From a gamma proteobacterium HTCC2207 (GTDB lineage Bacteria > Pseudomonadota > Gammaproteobacteria > Pseudomonadales > Porticoccaceae): a DNA stretch of 64,000 nucleotides. The notes beneath the pieces are model-generated. The model was not told the origin of the DNA and did no database searches. It saw only the letters and a program-made list of their open reading frames with translations. Where the stretch lies: the NCBI GenBank assembly GCA_905182265.1, contig CAJJAO010000009.1:39058-103057 (forward strand), given 5' to 3'. The translations under genes were made by a program, and so were the position numbers. Shown in pieces: positions 28,484 through 36,734 of the stretch; the stretch's first letter is position 1; each line of letters opens with the position of its first letter.

Positions 28484-29137
28484 TTAGGATTTGGTGCGTT
28501 TTGATTGTGCTATTTTTTCACTGGTATTTAAGCGAGCAAGGCTGTTCTTTTTAACCAGGATATAGGTAGACCCAGCACCACCATGGTGCTTCTGGGCAGT
28601 ATGAAAGGCCAAGACTTGATCAAACTGACGCAACCAGTGATTCACACAGCTTTTTAATCGCGCCGGCTGCTCTCTACCCTCACCTTTACCATGGGTCACC
28701 AAACCACAGCGCACGCCATGCGTTTGACAGTCCTCGACAAAGCCCCAGAGAGCCACCCGAGCCTGCTCCACGGTATGCCGATGAAGATCCAGGCGGGACT
28801 GAATATCATATTTACCCATGCGCAAATTTTTGTACACACCATGCTGAACGCCTGGGCGTGAAAACTCTAGGAAGTCATTGGGGTCGACCTGCTCAATAAT
28901 ATCGACTGGGTCAAGAAAATTACCATCAGGCCGCTGCTCTTGCTGGGCAGCATTGCGCCGCTGCAAGACCCCGGGGGTTACTACCGTAGGCCTAACAATA
29001 TGGTTAGCGCCCTTGCCCTGCAATGGCTCAATATCGTCACCCACTAACGCACTAAACTCGTCTTCAGGACTAATAGGGGCTCCAGCAGAGGGCTCAAGCT
29101 TAGAGCCTGAGCGTTCTAGGTCGTCACCAGATGACAT
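28484..29137 (-). CDS. Smr-domain protein (SmrA/SmrB-like nuclease)
   Basis: 217 residues. The N-terminal half is charged and low in structure. The C-terminal Smr domain (about residues 108-200) shows SRLDLHRHTVEQARVAL, the catalytic-type VTHGKGEG and HTAQKHHGGAGSTYILVKK. Smr proteins of this size cleave nucleic acids; SmrB cuts mRNA at collided ribosomes. Which subgroup this belongs to cannot be settled by eye. An AGGAAC precedes the ATG. It diverges from the slyD gene. Confidence 0.92.
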   Translation of the reverse strand: MSSGDDLERSGSKLEPSAGAPISPEDEFSALVGDDIEPLQGKGANHIVRPTVVTPGVLQRRNAAQQEQRPDGNFLDPVDIIEQVDPNDFLEFSRPGVQHGVYKNLRMGKYDIQSRLDLHRHTVEQARVALWGFVEDCQTHGVRCGLVTHGKGEGREQPARLKSCVNHWLRQFDQVLAFHTAQKHHGGAGSTYILVKKNSLARLNTSEKIAQSKRTKS

Positions 29138-29194
29138 TTTTTGTTCCTAAAAAATTAATTACTGTATTATGGCGCCACTTTTTTGGAGCGCTCA

Positions 29195-29701
29195 ATGCAA
29201 TCTACTGCTAAGCATGCACAAGTTTCTACTAACTATGTTGTTGAAGTTCACTATAACCTCAAAGACGACAATAACGAACTCGTTGATACAACCTACGACG
29301 AAGATAAGCCAATGGTTTACATCCATGGCCGACGTCAGATGATTGCTGGTTTTGAACGAGAGATTGCCGGAGCTGTTGTTGGCGATAAGCGGGCATTCAC
29401 GGTAATGCCCGCCGAGGGCTATGGGCTGCGCAATGTCAATAACACCCAGCGTATTCCCAGCAAATATCTAAAGCATGAAGGCAGACTTGAAGCCGGTAAG
29501 GCTATTAAGGTCAACACAGAGAATGGCGTTGTGCCAGGTACCATTATTAAAGTAGGTAAGTTTAATGTGGATGTCGATATGAACCACCCACTGGCAGGCC
29601 AGAACTTGCATTTTGAAGTGGAGATTATGGGCATCCGCAAAGCACTAGACGAAGAAATTTCTCATGGTCATGTCCATGGCGAAGGTGGCTGTAATCACTA
29701 G
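29195..29701 (+). CDS. slyD: FKBP-type peptidyl-prolyl isomerase, SlyD-like
   Basis: 168 residues from the ATG at 29195 (GGAG six bases upstream); an in-frame TTG at 29183 is rejected because it overlaps that site. FKBP strands VVEVHYNLKDDNNELVDTTY and MVYIHGRRQMIAGFEREIAGA flank an insert-in-flap chaperone domain, and NHPLAGQNLHFEVEIMGIR closes the fold. The tail HGHVHGEGGCNH is a short His/Cys-rich metal-binding end like that of SlyD, which delivers nickel. It catalyses proline isomerisation and acts as a cytosolic chaperone. Confidence 0.9.
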   Translation: MQSTAKHAQVSTNYVVEVHYNLKDDNNELVDTTYDEDKPMVYIHGRRQMIAGFEREIAGAVVGDKRAFTVMPAEGYGLRNVNNTQRIPSKYLKHEGRLEAGKAIKVNTENGVVPGTIIKVGKFNVDVDMNHPLAGQNLHFEVEIMGIRKALDEEISHGHVHGEGGCNH

Positions 29702-29712
29702 CGTCAGACTCC

Positions 29713-30477
29713 ATGATTGATCTGGCTTGGTCACAGCTAAGTTTAATTGCTCTAATATTTATCTGGAGTGGCTTTGTGCGCTCTGGCTTGGGGTTTGGTG
29801 GTGCGTTATTTACCCTGCCTTTTTTGCTACTTATCCATAATGACCCACTACTTTTTCTACCCATTATCTCCCTGCATCTATTGTTTTTTGCGGGGCTGAC
29901 AGTCATACAATCCGAGCGTAACAAAGGCACAGACGACAGTACTACCGTCAACTGGCCCTTTGTTCGCTACGCTTTATTGATCATGATCATCCCCAAGCTC
30001 GCCGGCGTTGTGGGCTTGCTGATGCTACCAACCGATTTAATGAATATTATTATCTTTTCATTAATTGCCGGCTATTCCCTGACCTATATTCTCGGCAGAC
30101 CTCTGCAAAGCAACAGTCGCATAATTGACCTTACCTTTTTGGTTGCCGCCGCTTATATCAGTGGGACTTCTTTAATTGGTGGCCCACTGGTGATTGCTGT
30201 TGCTCTGCGCCATATAAAGCCCCATGAATTTCGCAATACGCTCTTTGTTCTGTGGTGGGTTTTGGTCAGTATCAAACTCACCGCCTTTGTTATTGCCGAG
30301 GTCGACATCCAGCTGGCCTCTGCTCTGTGGCTTCTGCCCTTTGCTGGCATTGGCCATTTAATTGGCCACCGCTTTCATCAGCGACTACTAAAACAAGACA
30401 GTGCCAGCTTCTACAAAATTCTCGGTTGGATATTACTGGGCACTAGTGTTGTTGGGGTCTCGCAGGCACTGGCTTAG
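29713..30477 (+). CDS. TauE/SafE family permease
   Basis: 254 residues with about eight hydrophobic segments. The family opening FIWSGFVRSGLGFGGALFTLPFLLL and the repeat-like second half with TSLIGGPLVIAVALRHIKPHEFRNTLF identify it. TauE/SafE proteins are proposed exporters of sulfite, sulfonates or sulfoacetate; the substrate cannot be told here. It starts 11 bp after slyD and could be co-transcribed with it. Confidence 0.88.
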   Translation: MIDLAWSQLSLIALIFIWSGFVRSGLGFGGALFTLPFLLLIHNDPLLFLPIISLHLLFFAGLTVIQSERNKGTDDSTTVNWPFVRYALLIMIIPKLAGVVGLLMLPTDLMNIIIFSLIAGYSLTYILGRPLQSNSRIIDLTFLVAAAYISGTSLIGGPLVIAVALRHIKPHEFRNTLFVLWWVLVSIKLTAFVIAEVDIQLASALWLLPFAGIGHLIGHRFHQRLLKQDSASFYKILGWILLGTSVVGVSQALA

Positions 30478-30555
30478 GCTTGGTTTAAAACTAATCTGGC
30501 AGCCTGTCCTGAGTTTGCTAGTATTAAAGCTAAAGCCACAAGGATGTTGTGAATA

Positions 30556-31779
30556 GTGTCGATGTCTCCAACCGCATACCGATTTATAACCCCAGCGATC
30601 TGCGTCGCTCTGTCACTATTGCTCTGCTGGCAGCAATCGATACTTTCTGAGCCCCTAAAAACCCTACTTCCACAGCTACCTTTTATACTATTGCCGATTG
30701 CCGCTCTAATAGCAGCGCTCAGTAACCAAAGTAGAGAGCTAGCGACTAGCCTAATGATGCTCTGCGCCTACTGGCTGGTCCGCAACTATCTGCAAATGCC
30801 GCTACAAAGCCTGCCGGCCGCACAAATTTTCTATCTGCTGTCGTTCTTTGTGCCTGCGGTGATACTGTATTTATTATTTATTCCCGAGCACGGTCTGCGC
30901 CATGCTCGGGGCACAGGTATTGCGCTGTTGCCCAGCACTGCCCTGTTTGTTCTCAGCCAACTATTTGCCGCCAGTCCCAATCTTATGGCAGTTGCAAGCC
31001 TTGCTAATATTGATGATCAACTCTGGAACACACACCTCTCACCATTATCTGGAGCCTGGTATTTGCTGGTCTTGATCTGTGCTGTAACTATGGCGAGTCG
31101 TCGTGAGCATATCTTTGATAGCTCTGCTGCGGGCTGCATGCTGATTCTGTTCATCACCTTGGGCTGGATTGATGTGGCCAATATTTCAGCCATTATGTTT
31201 ATCGGTATTGGTTTGCTATTGACAGCCAACATCACCAGTGGCCTTTTTTATATAGGTTTTTACGATGAGCTAACTCAGATTGGCAATCGCCGGGCTCTAC
31301 TCGCAGCCCTAAAAACAGCAGGCAATCATTACAGCTTAGCGATGGTCGACGCCGATCACTTTAAGAAAATCAACGATCGTTTTGGCCATGACCTAGGGGA
31401 TCAGGCTCTAAAAGTTATCGCGAGCTGTATTAGCAAAACGGGCTCTGGTGCTCGAGCCTTTAGGTATGGTGGTGAGGAATTTTGCCTACTATTTAAGGGC
31501 AAAAGTCGCGAAGAAGTGGCCGACAGTCTGGAGCAGGTGCGCCAAGCTATCGCGAACTATGACATGGTTATTCGAGACAAAACACAGCGGCCTTCGCAGG
31601 CTGCTGCTGGGCAAAAGCGTCGCGGTGCTACTAAGCGAAAAAGTAATTTACGCCTCACTGTTAGTGTGGGTGTTGTTGATAGCTCTGCCGGCGGCAGCTT
31701 TGAGCAATTGATCAAATTAGCTGACCGAGCCCTCTACAAAGCCAAAGCTGGCGGTCGCAACCAGCTTGCCTTTGCGTGA
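30556..31779 (+). CDS. membrane-bound diguanylate cyclase
   Basis: 407 residues. About six to eight N-terminal membrane helices (to residue ~235) form a sensor-like module. The GGDEF domain begins DELTQIGNRRALLAAL and has the active-site loop RYGGEEFCLLF. An RxxD inhibitory site is not visible five residues before it. A basic insert (about residues 345-365, KTQRPSQAAAGQKRRGATKR) interrupts the domain before LTVSVGVVDSS. It makes c-di-GMP from GTP at the inner membrane. The start is GTG (30556) or ATG two codons later. Confidence 0.93.
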   Translation: MSMSPTAYRFITPAICVALSLLLCWQQSILSEPLKTLLPQLPFILLPIAALIAALSNQSRELATSLMMLCAYWLVRNYLQMPLQSLPAAQIFYLLSFFVPAVILYLLFIPEHGLRHARGTGIALLPSTALFVLSQLFAASPNLMAVASLANIDDQLWNTHLSPLSGAWYLLVLICAVTMASRREHIFDSSAAGCMLILFITLGWIDVANISAIMFIGIGLLLTANITSGLFYIGFYDELTQIGNRRALLAALKTAGNHYSLAMVDADHFKKINDRFGHDLGDQALKVIASCISKTGSGARAFRYGGEEFCLLFKGKSREEVADSLEQVRQAIANYDMVIRDKTQRPSQAAAGQKRRGATKRKSNLRLTVSVGVVDSSAGGSFEQLIKLADRALYKAKAGGRNQLAFA

Positions 31780-31785
31780 TCTAAA

Positions 31786-31861
31786 AGCTCTAGAATAAAA
31801 GCTTCTAGATTATGAGCCTCTAAAATAAAAGCACTTTTGATGAAAATCCTTCAAGAATAAA
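31786..31861. repeat. 14-16 bp degenerate tandem array
   Basis: Five units (31786, 31800, 31815, 31830, 31846) such as AGCTCTAGAATAAA and AGCCTCTAAAATAAA fill the gap after the cyclase gene. They run over the stop codon (31851-31853) and last codons of the convergent nitroreductase gene. Confidence 0.75.
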
Positions 31862-32519
31862 AGTGAGTCGTCTTGTCCAGAGAGTCTCTCTCAGTGCGCA
31901 GCTTATTGGCTGGGTCAGATTCATCAATATAGCCAAAAGACAAACCCATCATCAATTTATACTGGCTCTCGATACCTAACTCTTCCCGCACCAAATCAGG
32001 AAAACAACTCACTGAAGTCTGAGGACATGAGCCGATGCCAGCATCGGCCATGGCCAGCATAAGGGTCTGGGAATACATGCCCACATCGCCCGCCAGCCTA
32101 ACTAATTCAGGAAACTCGTCCGTCACAAAGATAAAAGCGATATGGGGCGCATCAAAAAATTCAAAGTTGCGCATCCAAGACCAGGCACGCTTTTCCGGAT
32201 TATCTCTAGTGACACCCTGATGCTCCCAAAGCCCTAATGCTGAACAAATCTGGCGCGCTTTGTAATCACCCGTAAATTTACCCTGCCATGGAAAATCAGG
32301 ATTGCCCGCGGAATCTGTTGATGCCTTAGCGACCATTTTCTCGCGCATGCGATCACAGGCGTCGCCCGATAGCACATGTACAGACCAAGGTTGAACATTA
32401 CAATTAGACGGCGCCCAGCTCGCTAGCTCAAAAATATCTTTTATGGTTTTCTCATCCACTGCTTTGGGCAAAAACCCACGAAATGAATGTCGAGCACGAA
32501 CAACTTCTGCAAATTCCAT
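31851..32519 (-). CDS. nitroreductase family FMN-dependent oxidoreductase
   Basis: 222 residues from the ATG at 32519, which has AGGGG eight bases upstream; an in-frame start at 32549 gives an extra ten residues. The FMN-binding pattern VRARHSFRGFLPKAVDE, ASWAPSNCNVQPW and GIGSCPQTSVSCFPDLVREELG identifies the family. LMMGLSFGYIDESDPANKLR completes the C-terminal part. It reduces nitro- or quinone-type substrates with NAD(P)H; the physiological substrate is unknown. Its last codons and stop come from a tandem repeat array. Confidence 0.93.
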   Translation of the reverse strand: MEFAEVVRARHSFRGFLPKAVDEKTIKDIFELASWAPSNCNVQPWSVHVLSGDACDRMREKMVAKASTDSAGNPDFPWQGKFTGDYKARQICSALGLWEHQGVTRDNPEKRAWSWMRNFEFFDAPHIAFIFVTDEFPELVRLAGDVGMYSQTLMLAMADAGIGSCPQTSVSCFPDLVREELGIESQYKLMMGLSFGYIDESDPANKLRTERDSLDKTTHFYS

Positions 32520-32600
32520 TCTAGTGTCCCCTAGATAAACGGTTAACAATGATTAATTGGCCGAGACTTTAGCAAACTGCTGGACAATTTGCAGGCAAAA

Positions 32601-32625
32601 AAAACCCCAGACAACCTGGGGTTTT
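32601..32625. terminator. intrinsic terminator
   Basis: CCCCAG/CTGGGG stem (32605-32610, 32616-32621) with a 5-base loop, extended by AAAA/TTTT. An A8 run on the left becomes a U-tract for the minus-strand acyl-CoA dehydrogenase gene. Confidence 0.9.
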
Positions 32626-32671
32626 AAGCGGACTTCTAGGGCCTCAACAGGTTTCTCCCTGAGCCTGCTAA

Positions 32672-34483
32672 TTAGCTAGCGTCGAAATAGTCCTCAGGCA
32701 TCGCCATTACTGACTCCACACTGGCACCAATCGTTTTGGCATGCACATCAGCTTGCGGCAACATACGCTCAAAAAAGAACTCCGCGGTGTGCAGTTTTTC
32801 TTGTAGGAACTTAGTGTCGCCCTTGCCTGCATCTAGCTGAGCCTGAGCAACCGAACTCATCTTTGCCCACATAAACGCCATATAGGCATAACCCGAGTAC
32901 ATTAAGAAATCCACAGAACCCGCGCCTACTGCGTCTGGATTACGCTTGCCCTGCATGGCTAATTTATAGCCCAGATAACGCCATTTAAGCGCTAGTTTGG
33001 TGACAGTCCAGGCTTGCTTGCGCTGGACTTTATTGCCTCTAGGCCATGGCAGAGATTTAAATGCAAAGCTGAGCATTTCTCCGGTAAAGATTTTTAATTG
33101 CTTAAATCTGTCCATCAACACCTTGCGACCAATTAGATCTAGGGCCTGAATACCAGTGGTGCCCTCGTACAATGTACCAATGCGGCTATCGCGCAAAATT
33201 TGTTCCATACCCCACTCTTGAATATAGCCATGACCGCCAAATACCTGTACACCATGGTTGGCTGCAATAACACCTTGCTCGGTAATAAAGCCTTTGAGAA
33301 TTGGAGTACAAAAGCCCAATCGCGCTTCCGCCTCAGCCCTAACCTCTTCTGTAGCTCCACCCATATACAGGTCAGCAAACTGGCTTGCATAGGTAACCAT
33401 GGCTCGGCCACCTTCAGCAATCGCTCGCTGAGTCAGCAGCATACGTCGTACATCGGGGTGACATATGATGGGGTCTGCAGGGCCCTCTGGATTTTTAACG
33501 CCAGAGAGTGACCGCATAGCCAGTCGTTCGCGGGCATATTTCGACGCCCCCTGAAAGGATCGTTCTGCGGCCGCGGCACCTTGACTCGCGGTACCGATAC
33601 GCGCCACATTCATGTAGGTAAACATGGCGTTGAGCCCATTGTGGGGCTCACCAATCAAAAACCCTGTTGCATCGTCAAAGTTCAGCATAGCGGTACCGTT
33701 ACCGTGAATGCCCATCTTGTGTTCTATAGAGGCACAGCGAACGCCATTGCGCTCTCCCGCAGAGCCGTCAGCACTAGGAAGAAACTTAGGAATAATAAAG
33801 AGAGAAATACCTCTGGTGCCCTTGGGTGCATCTGGCAGTTTGGCCAATACGATATGGACAATATTTTCGGTTAGGTCATGCTCACCGGCGCTAATAAATA
33901 TCTTAGTACCATTTACTTTATAGCTGCCGTCAGCATTGGGCTCTGCTTTGGTTTTAAGCTGCCCCAAATCAGTACCGCAGTGAGGCTCAGTCAGGCACAT
34001 GGTGCCACTCCAGACGCCACTGATTAATTTGGTTAGATAGGCCTGCTTCTGTTCTGGCGTACCATGGTCTTCCAAGGTAGCCACTGCGCCTTCACTAAGA
34101 CCTGGATACATCGCCCAGGCCCAGTTGGCCGTGGTTAGCATTTCATTAATCGCAACGCCAATAGACGAAGGCAAGCCCTGCCCGCCCATCTCTTGACTAC
34201 CAGTCAATGATGTCCAACCAGCCTCAATAAACTTGGCGTAGGCTTCTTTAAAGCCTGCGGGAGTGGTTACCACGCCGTCATCCCAAGTACAGCCCTTGTC
34301 TCCGGACTGATAAATCGGTGCCAATTCAGTCTCACTAAATTTTGCGGCTTCGCTAAAAATCGCGTCGAGCATGTCTGGCGTAGCCTGATCACCACCCTTA
34401 ACATTCTTGTAATTGGCTTGCATGTCAATCACATCATTAAACAGAAATGAGTAGTCTTTTAACGGTACTTTGAAATCAGGCAT
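32672..34483 (-). CDS. acyl-CoA dehydrogenase, long C-terminal type (DmdC-like)
   Basis: 603 residues, longer than ordinary acyl-CoA dehydrogenases (about 380). It has the extra C-terminal domain seen in the DmdC/3-methylmercaptopropionyl-CoA and related enzymes. Motifs: GTMCLTEPHCGTDLGQLKTKA (FAD/substrate), KIFISAGEHDL, GHGYIQEWGMEQILRDSRI and LYEGTTGIQALDLIGRK (catalytic Glu region). It oxidises an acyl-CoA to the enoyl-CoA with electrons passed to ETF. No dmdB or dmdD is adjacent, so a DMSP role is only possible. It lies 12 bp downstream of a MaoC-like gene. Confidence 0.92.
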   Translation of the reverse strand: MPDFKVPLKDYSFLFNDVIDMQANYKNVKGGDQATPDMLDAIFSEAAKFSETELAPIYQSGDKGCTWDDGVVTTPAGFKEAYAKFIEAGWTSLTGSQEMGGQGLPSSIGVAINEMLTTANWAWAMYPGLSEGAVATLEDHGTPEQKQAYLTKLISGVWSGTMCLTEPHCGTDLGQLKTKAEPNADGSYKVNGTKIFISAGEHDLTENIVHIVLAKLPDAPKGTRGISLFIIPKFLPSADGSAGERNGVRCASIEHKMGIHGNGTAMLNFDDATGFLIGEPHNGLNAMFTYMNVARIGTASQGAAAAERSFQGASKYARERLAMRSLSGVKNPEGPADPIICHPDVRRMLLTQRAIAEGGRAMVTYASQFADLYMGGATEEVRAEAEARLGFCTPILKGFITEQGVIAANHGVQVFGGHGYIQEWGMEQILRDSRIGTLYEGTTGIQALDLIGRKVLMDRFKQLKIFTGEMLSFAFKSLPWPRGNKVQRKQAWTVTKLALKWRYLGYKLAMQGKRNPDAVGAGSVDFLMYSGYAYMAFMWAKMSSVAQAQLDAGKGDTKFLQEKLHTAEFFFERMLPQADVHAKTIGASVESVMAMPEDYFDAS

Positions 34484-34495
34484 TTAATAATCCTA

Positions 34496-35425
34496 TTAGA
34501 TTGAAGTCTCTTTAATCACGCCTTCCAAATGAGCCTGTTGGCCCGGCTTATTAAAGAGAGAAAACTGCTGTTGCCCATCCCGCTGTTGGCTGTAAAACAA
34601 CACATCGGAAGGTAAAAAGAGAGGTCGATGAAAAGTCACGTCGACCGAGTAGCCCGCATCAGGAATTTGCTTATCCAGGGCTGCAATGCACTTAGCTTTG
34701 CTCCACATACCATGGGCAATCGCTTGTTTAAAGCCAAATAGTTTGGCGGTAATATCGGTCAAATGAATAGGGTTGTAGTCACCAGAAACACGAGCATAAC
34801 GTCGACCAATGTCTGCACCAACATGCCATTTCAGGGGCTCGCCATCACGGCGGATAGGCGCTGTCGTAGCCCGAGGTATATCTGTTTTGCAGCGATGTAA
34901 AAATGTTGACTCTCCAGACCAGACAACTTCATTGTCGACCGTGGCACTGACATCAATATCCCATTCTAAGCCCTTGGCTGTAACCACTGACTTACCTATG
35001 GCTGCCGACATATTAATCGGCTGCCTTATATCGAATGCATGATGCACCGAAATCTGATTACGCAGATGCACCTGCCCCATCGCGCGCATGGGAAAGTCTT
35101 GCTGAATCAATATATTGAGAAATAATGGAAAGCCCAACATGTGTAAATAGGTGGCGGGTAGCTTGTCGGTCAGCTGAAAACCACAGAGCTCCTGATAGGC
35201 GCGGAGATGCTCAGGGTTTACCACCAAATCATTAATTTGTGTATTAAGCCCAGGCAACGGATCACCTAGAACATAGGTACCCGATTTAAAGGCGGCTTTA
35301 CCCAGCAGCGTTGGCATGCTGGGAAGTTCCTGCAGCACAATGGGCGGCTGGCTGTTGGCGGGCTTTGTAACTTTGGCAATATTATCCATATTGGGCATAT
35401 TGAGTACGTTCTCCTTGTCAGTCAT
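34496..35425 (-). CDS. MaoC-like acyl dehydratase
   Basis: 309 residues with a double hotdog arrangement. The C-terminal MaoC part shows the hydratase-2 pattern YARVSGDYNPIHLTDITAKLFGF followed by AIAHGMW (about residues 215-248). The N-terminal half lacks a clear motif. Members hydrate trans-2-enoyl-CoA, the product of the dehydrogenase encoded immediately downstream, so the pair forms two consecutive beta-oxidation-like steps. A divergent AraC-type regulator lies 187 bp away and is the likely regulator. Confidence 0.88.
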   Translation of the reverse strand: MTDKENVLNMPNMDNIAKVTKPANSQPPIVLQELPSMPTLLGKAAFKSGTYVLGDPLPGLNTQINDLVVNPEHLRAYQELCGFQLTDKLPATYLHMLGFPLFLNILIQQDFPMRAMGQVHLRNQISVHHAFDIRQPINMSAAIGKSVVTAKGLEWDIDVSATVDNEVVWSGESTFLHRCKTDIPRATTAPIRRDGEPLKWHVGADIGRRYARVSGDYNPIHLTDITAKLFGFKQAIAHGMWSKAKCIAALDKQIPDAGYSVDVTFHRPLFLPSDVLFYSQQRDGQQQFSLFNKPGQQAHLEGVIKETSI

Positions 35426-35560
35426 TGGCTTTAAAATTCATTGTTTTGTCATTTCGGCCAATTGTGTATGATGGTAGTCCTTTCCATAAGCTCGTAACTA
35501 AGCGATTTTTTGTTAGCTGCATTTTCGATTGGGTGGCTATTTGTTGGCTTCATTGTATTA

Positions 35561-35634
35561 GATTCACTCTACTAGGTTCACTCTAACAGGTTCACTCAAT
35601 CAGGTTCATTGTATGACAGGTCTAACCGATTCAG
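35561..35634. repeat. 14-16 bp tandem array crossing the AraC start codon
   Basis: Units begin at 35561, 35576, 35590, 35604 and 35620 (for example GTTCACTCTAACAG and GTTCACTCAATCAG). The ATG at 35613 and the following seven codons lie inside the array, and the AGG of the preceding unit is the only Shine-Dalgarno-like element. Confidence 0.8.
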
Positions 35635-36626
35635 GTGCTTTGGCGCGGCTCGCCCATCAGGGACTTGTTAATCTTGGTGTCGACGCAGACCTTGTTCTGC
35701 TGCGCTCAGGCCTAGATCCCGCGCAGCTTTATCAGGCCAACCTGCGAACTAAATTTAGTGCGCAACCCTTATTTTGGAAAACCGCTGTGGAGCTGTCAGG
35801 GGATCCCTGTATCGGGCTTCATCTCGGCGAAAAAATGCCCGTTTATAAGGGTCAAATTTTAGAGTACCTATTCCTCAGCAGCCCAACCTTTGGTGACGGC
35901 CTACGCCGAGTATTGAACTACCAAAGGCTGATCAGTGATGCGCTCCATGGGCAGTTGTCAGAATATCCAAGTCCCTGCTTAACTAGCTACTTTACCGATC
36001 ACAAGTACGCCACGTCCCATCTCGCCGAAGCTATGGTTATGGGGCTTATCCGCAGTTTTCAGTCAGTCACAGATAATGCCTTTAAGCCGGAAAAAGTCGT
36101 CTTTAACCATGCTCCCAATACCAATATCGAAGAATATGAACGGGTCTTGCAATGCCCTGTGGAATTTAACGCCCCTTCCTTCCAGCTGTTTTTTCCCGCC
36201 TCTCTGTTACAGCATAGATCACTGCACGCTCAACCCGAGCTATTAAATTTGCATTTACAGGCGGCAGATCAACATATCGCTAAGCTCCAGCAACAGGACC
36301 TTATTGTCGATGTTCGCAGCCAGCTCGCCAGCCTACTTGAAAGCGGTGAAATTAGTCTGGAAACGGTCGCCGCGCGCCTCAGTATTAGCCCCAGACATCT
36401 GCGCCACCAGCTTAACGTGGCAGGCACCAGCTTTCAGCGCTTACTCAATGGTTATCGCCACTCTCTGGCCAGGCGCCTACTATCCCAAACTGATGAGGCA
36501 ATTAGTGAGATTGTGTATCTCACGGGATTTTCCGAGCCCAGTACCTTTTATCGTGCATTTAAACGCTGGGAGGGCATCACGCCCATTGCATACCGCAACG
36601 CTAAATCAGTAAAAACGGCACATTAA
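35613..36626 (+). CDS. AraC-family transcriptional regulator
   Basis: 337 residues. The N-terminal part (about residues 20-205) is the arabinose-binding-like domain of the OruR/ArgR group, including ELSGDPCIGLHLGEKMP. The C-terminal AraC DNA-binding domain has two helix-turn-helices: ISLETVAARLSISPRHLRH and ISEIVYLTGFSEPSTFYRAF (about residues 245-330), ending KRWEGITPIAYR. It is divergent from the MaoC/acyl-CoA dehydrogenase pair and probably controls them. Its first codons are part of a tandem repeat array. Confidence 0.92.
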   Translation: MTGLTDSGALARLAHQGLVNLGVDADLVLLRSGLDPAQLYQANLRTKFSAQPLFWKTAVELSGDPCIGLHLGEKMPVYKGQILEYLFLSSPTFGDGLRRVLNYQRLISDALHGQLSEYPSPCLTSYFTDHKYATSHLAEAMVMGLIRSFQSVTDNAFKPEKVVFNHAPNTNIEEYERVLQCPVEFNAPSFQLFFPASLLQHRSLHAQPELLNLHLQAADQHIAKLQQQDLIVDVRSQLASLLESGEISLETVAARLSISPRHLRHQLNVAGTSFQRLLNGYRHSLARRLLSQTDEAISEIVYLTGFSEPSTFYRAFKRWEGITPIAYRNAKSVKTAH

Positions 36627-36655
36627 AATTCTGTTTCTGCCCAATGATTCTAGTA

Positions 36656-36700
36656 AACTGACGCACCTTTTGAACCGAAACACTCTTTAAACTGAACTAG
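36656..36700. repeat. 17-bp degenerate repeat
   Basis: AACTGACGCACCTTTTG and AACCGAAACACTCTTTA are adjacent, followed by a partial third copy. They lie between the AraC gene and the M16 peptidase gene. Confidence 0.5.
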
Positions 36701-36734
36701 ATAATCTTTTGTCTACTCCGGAGCAATCATTTTA

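Noticed and set aside
35513..35612. AraC regulator upstream region as a riboswitch
   Set aside because: Its structure is explained by the tandem array; no conserved aptamer-like elements can be recognised.
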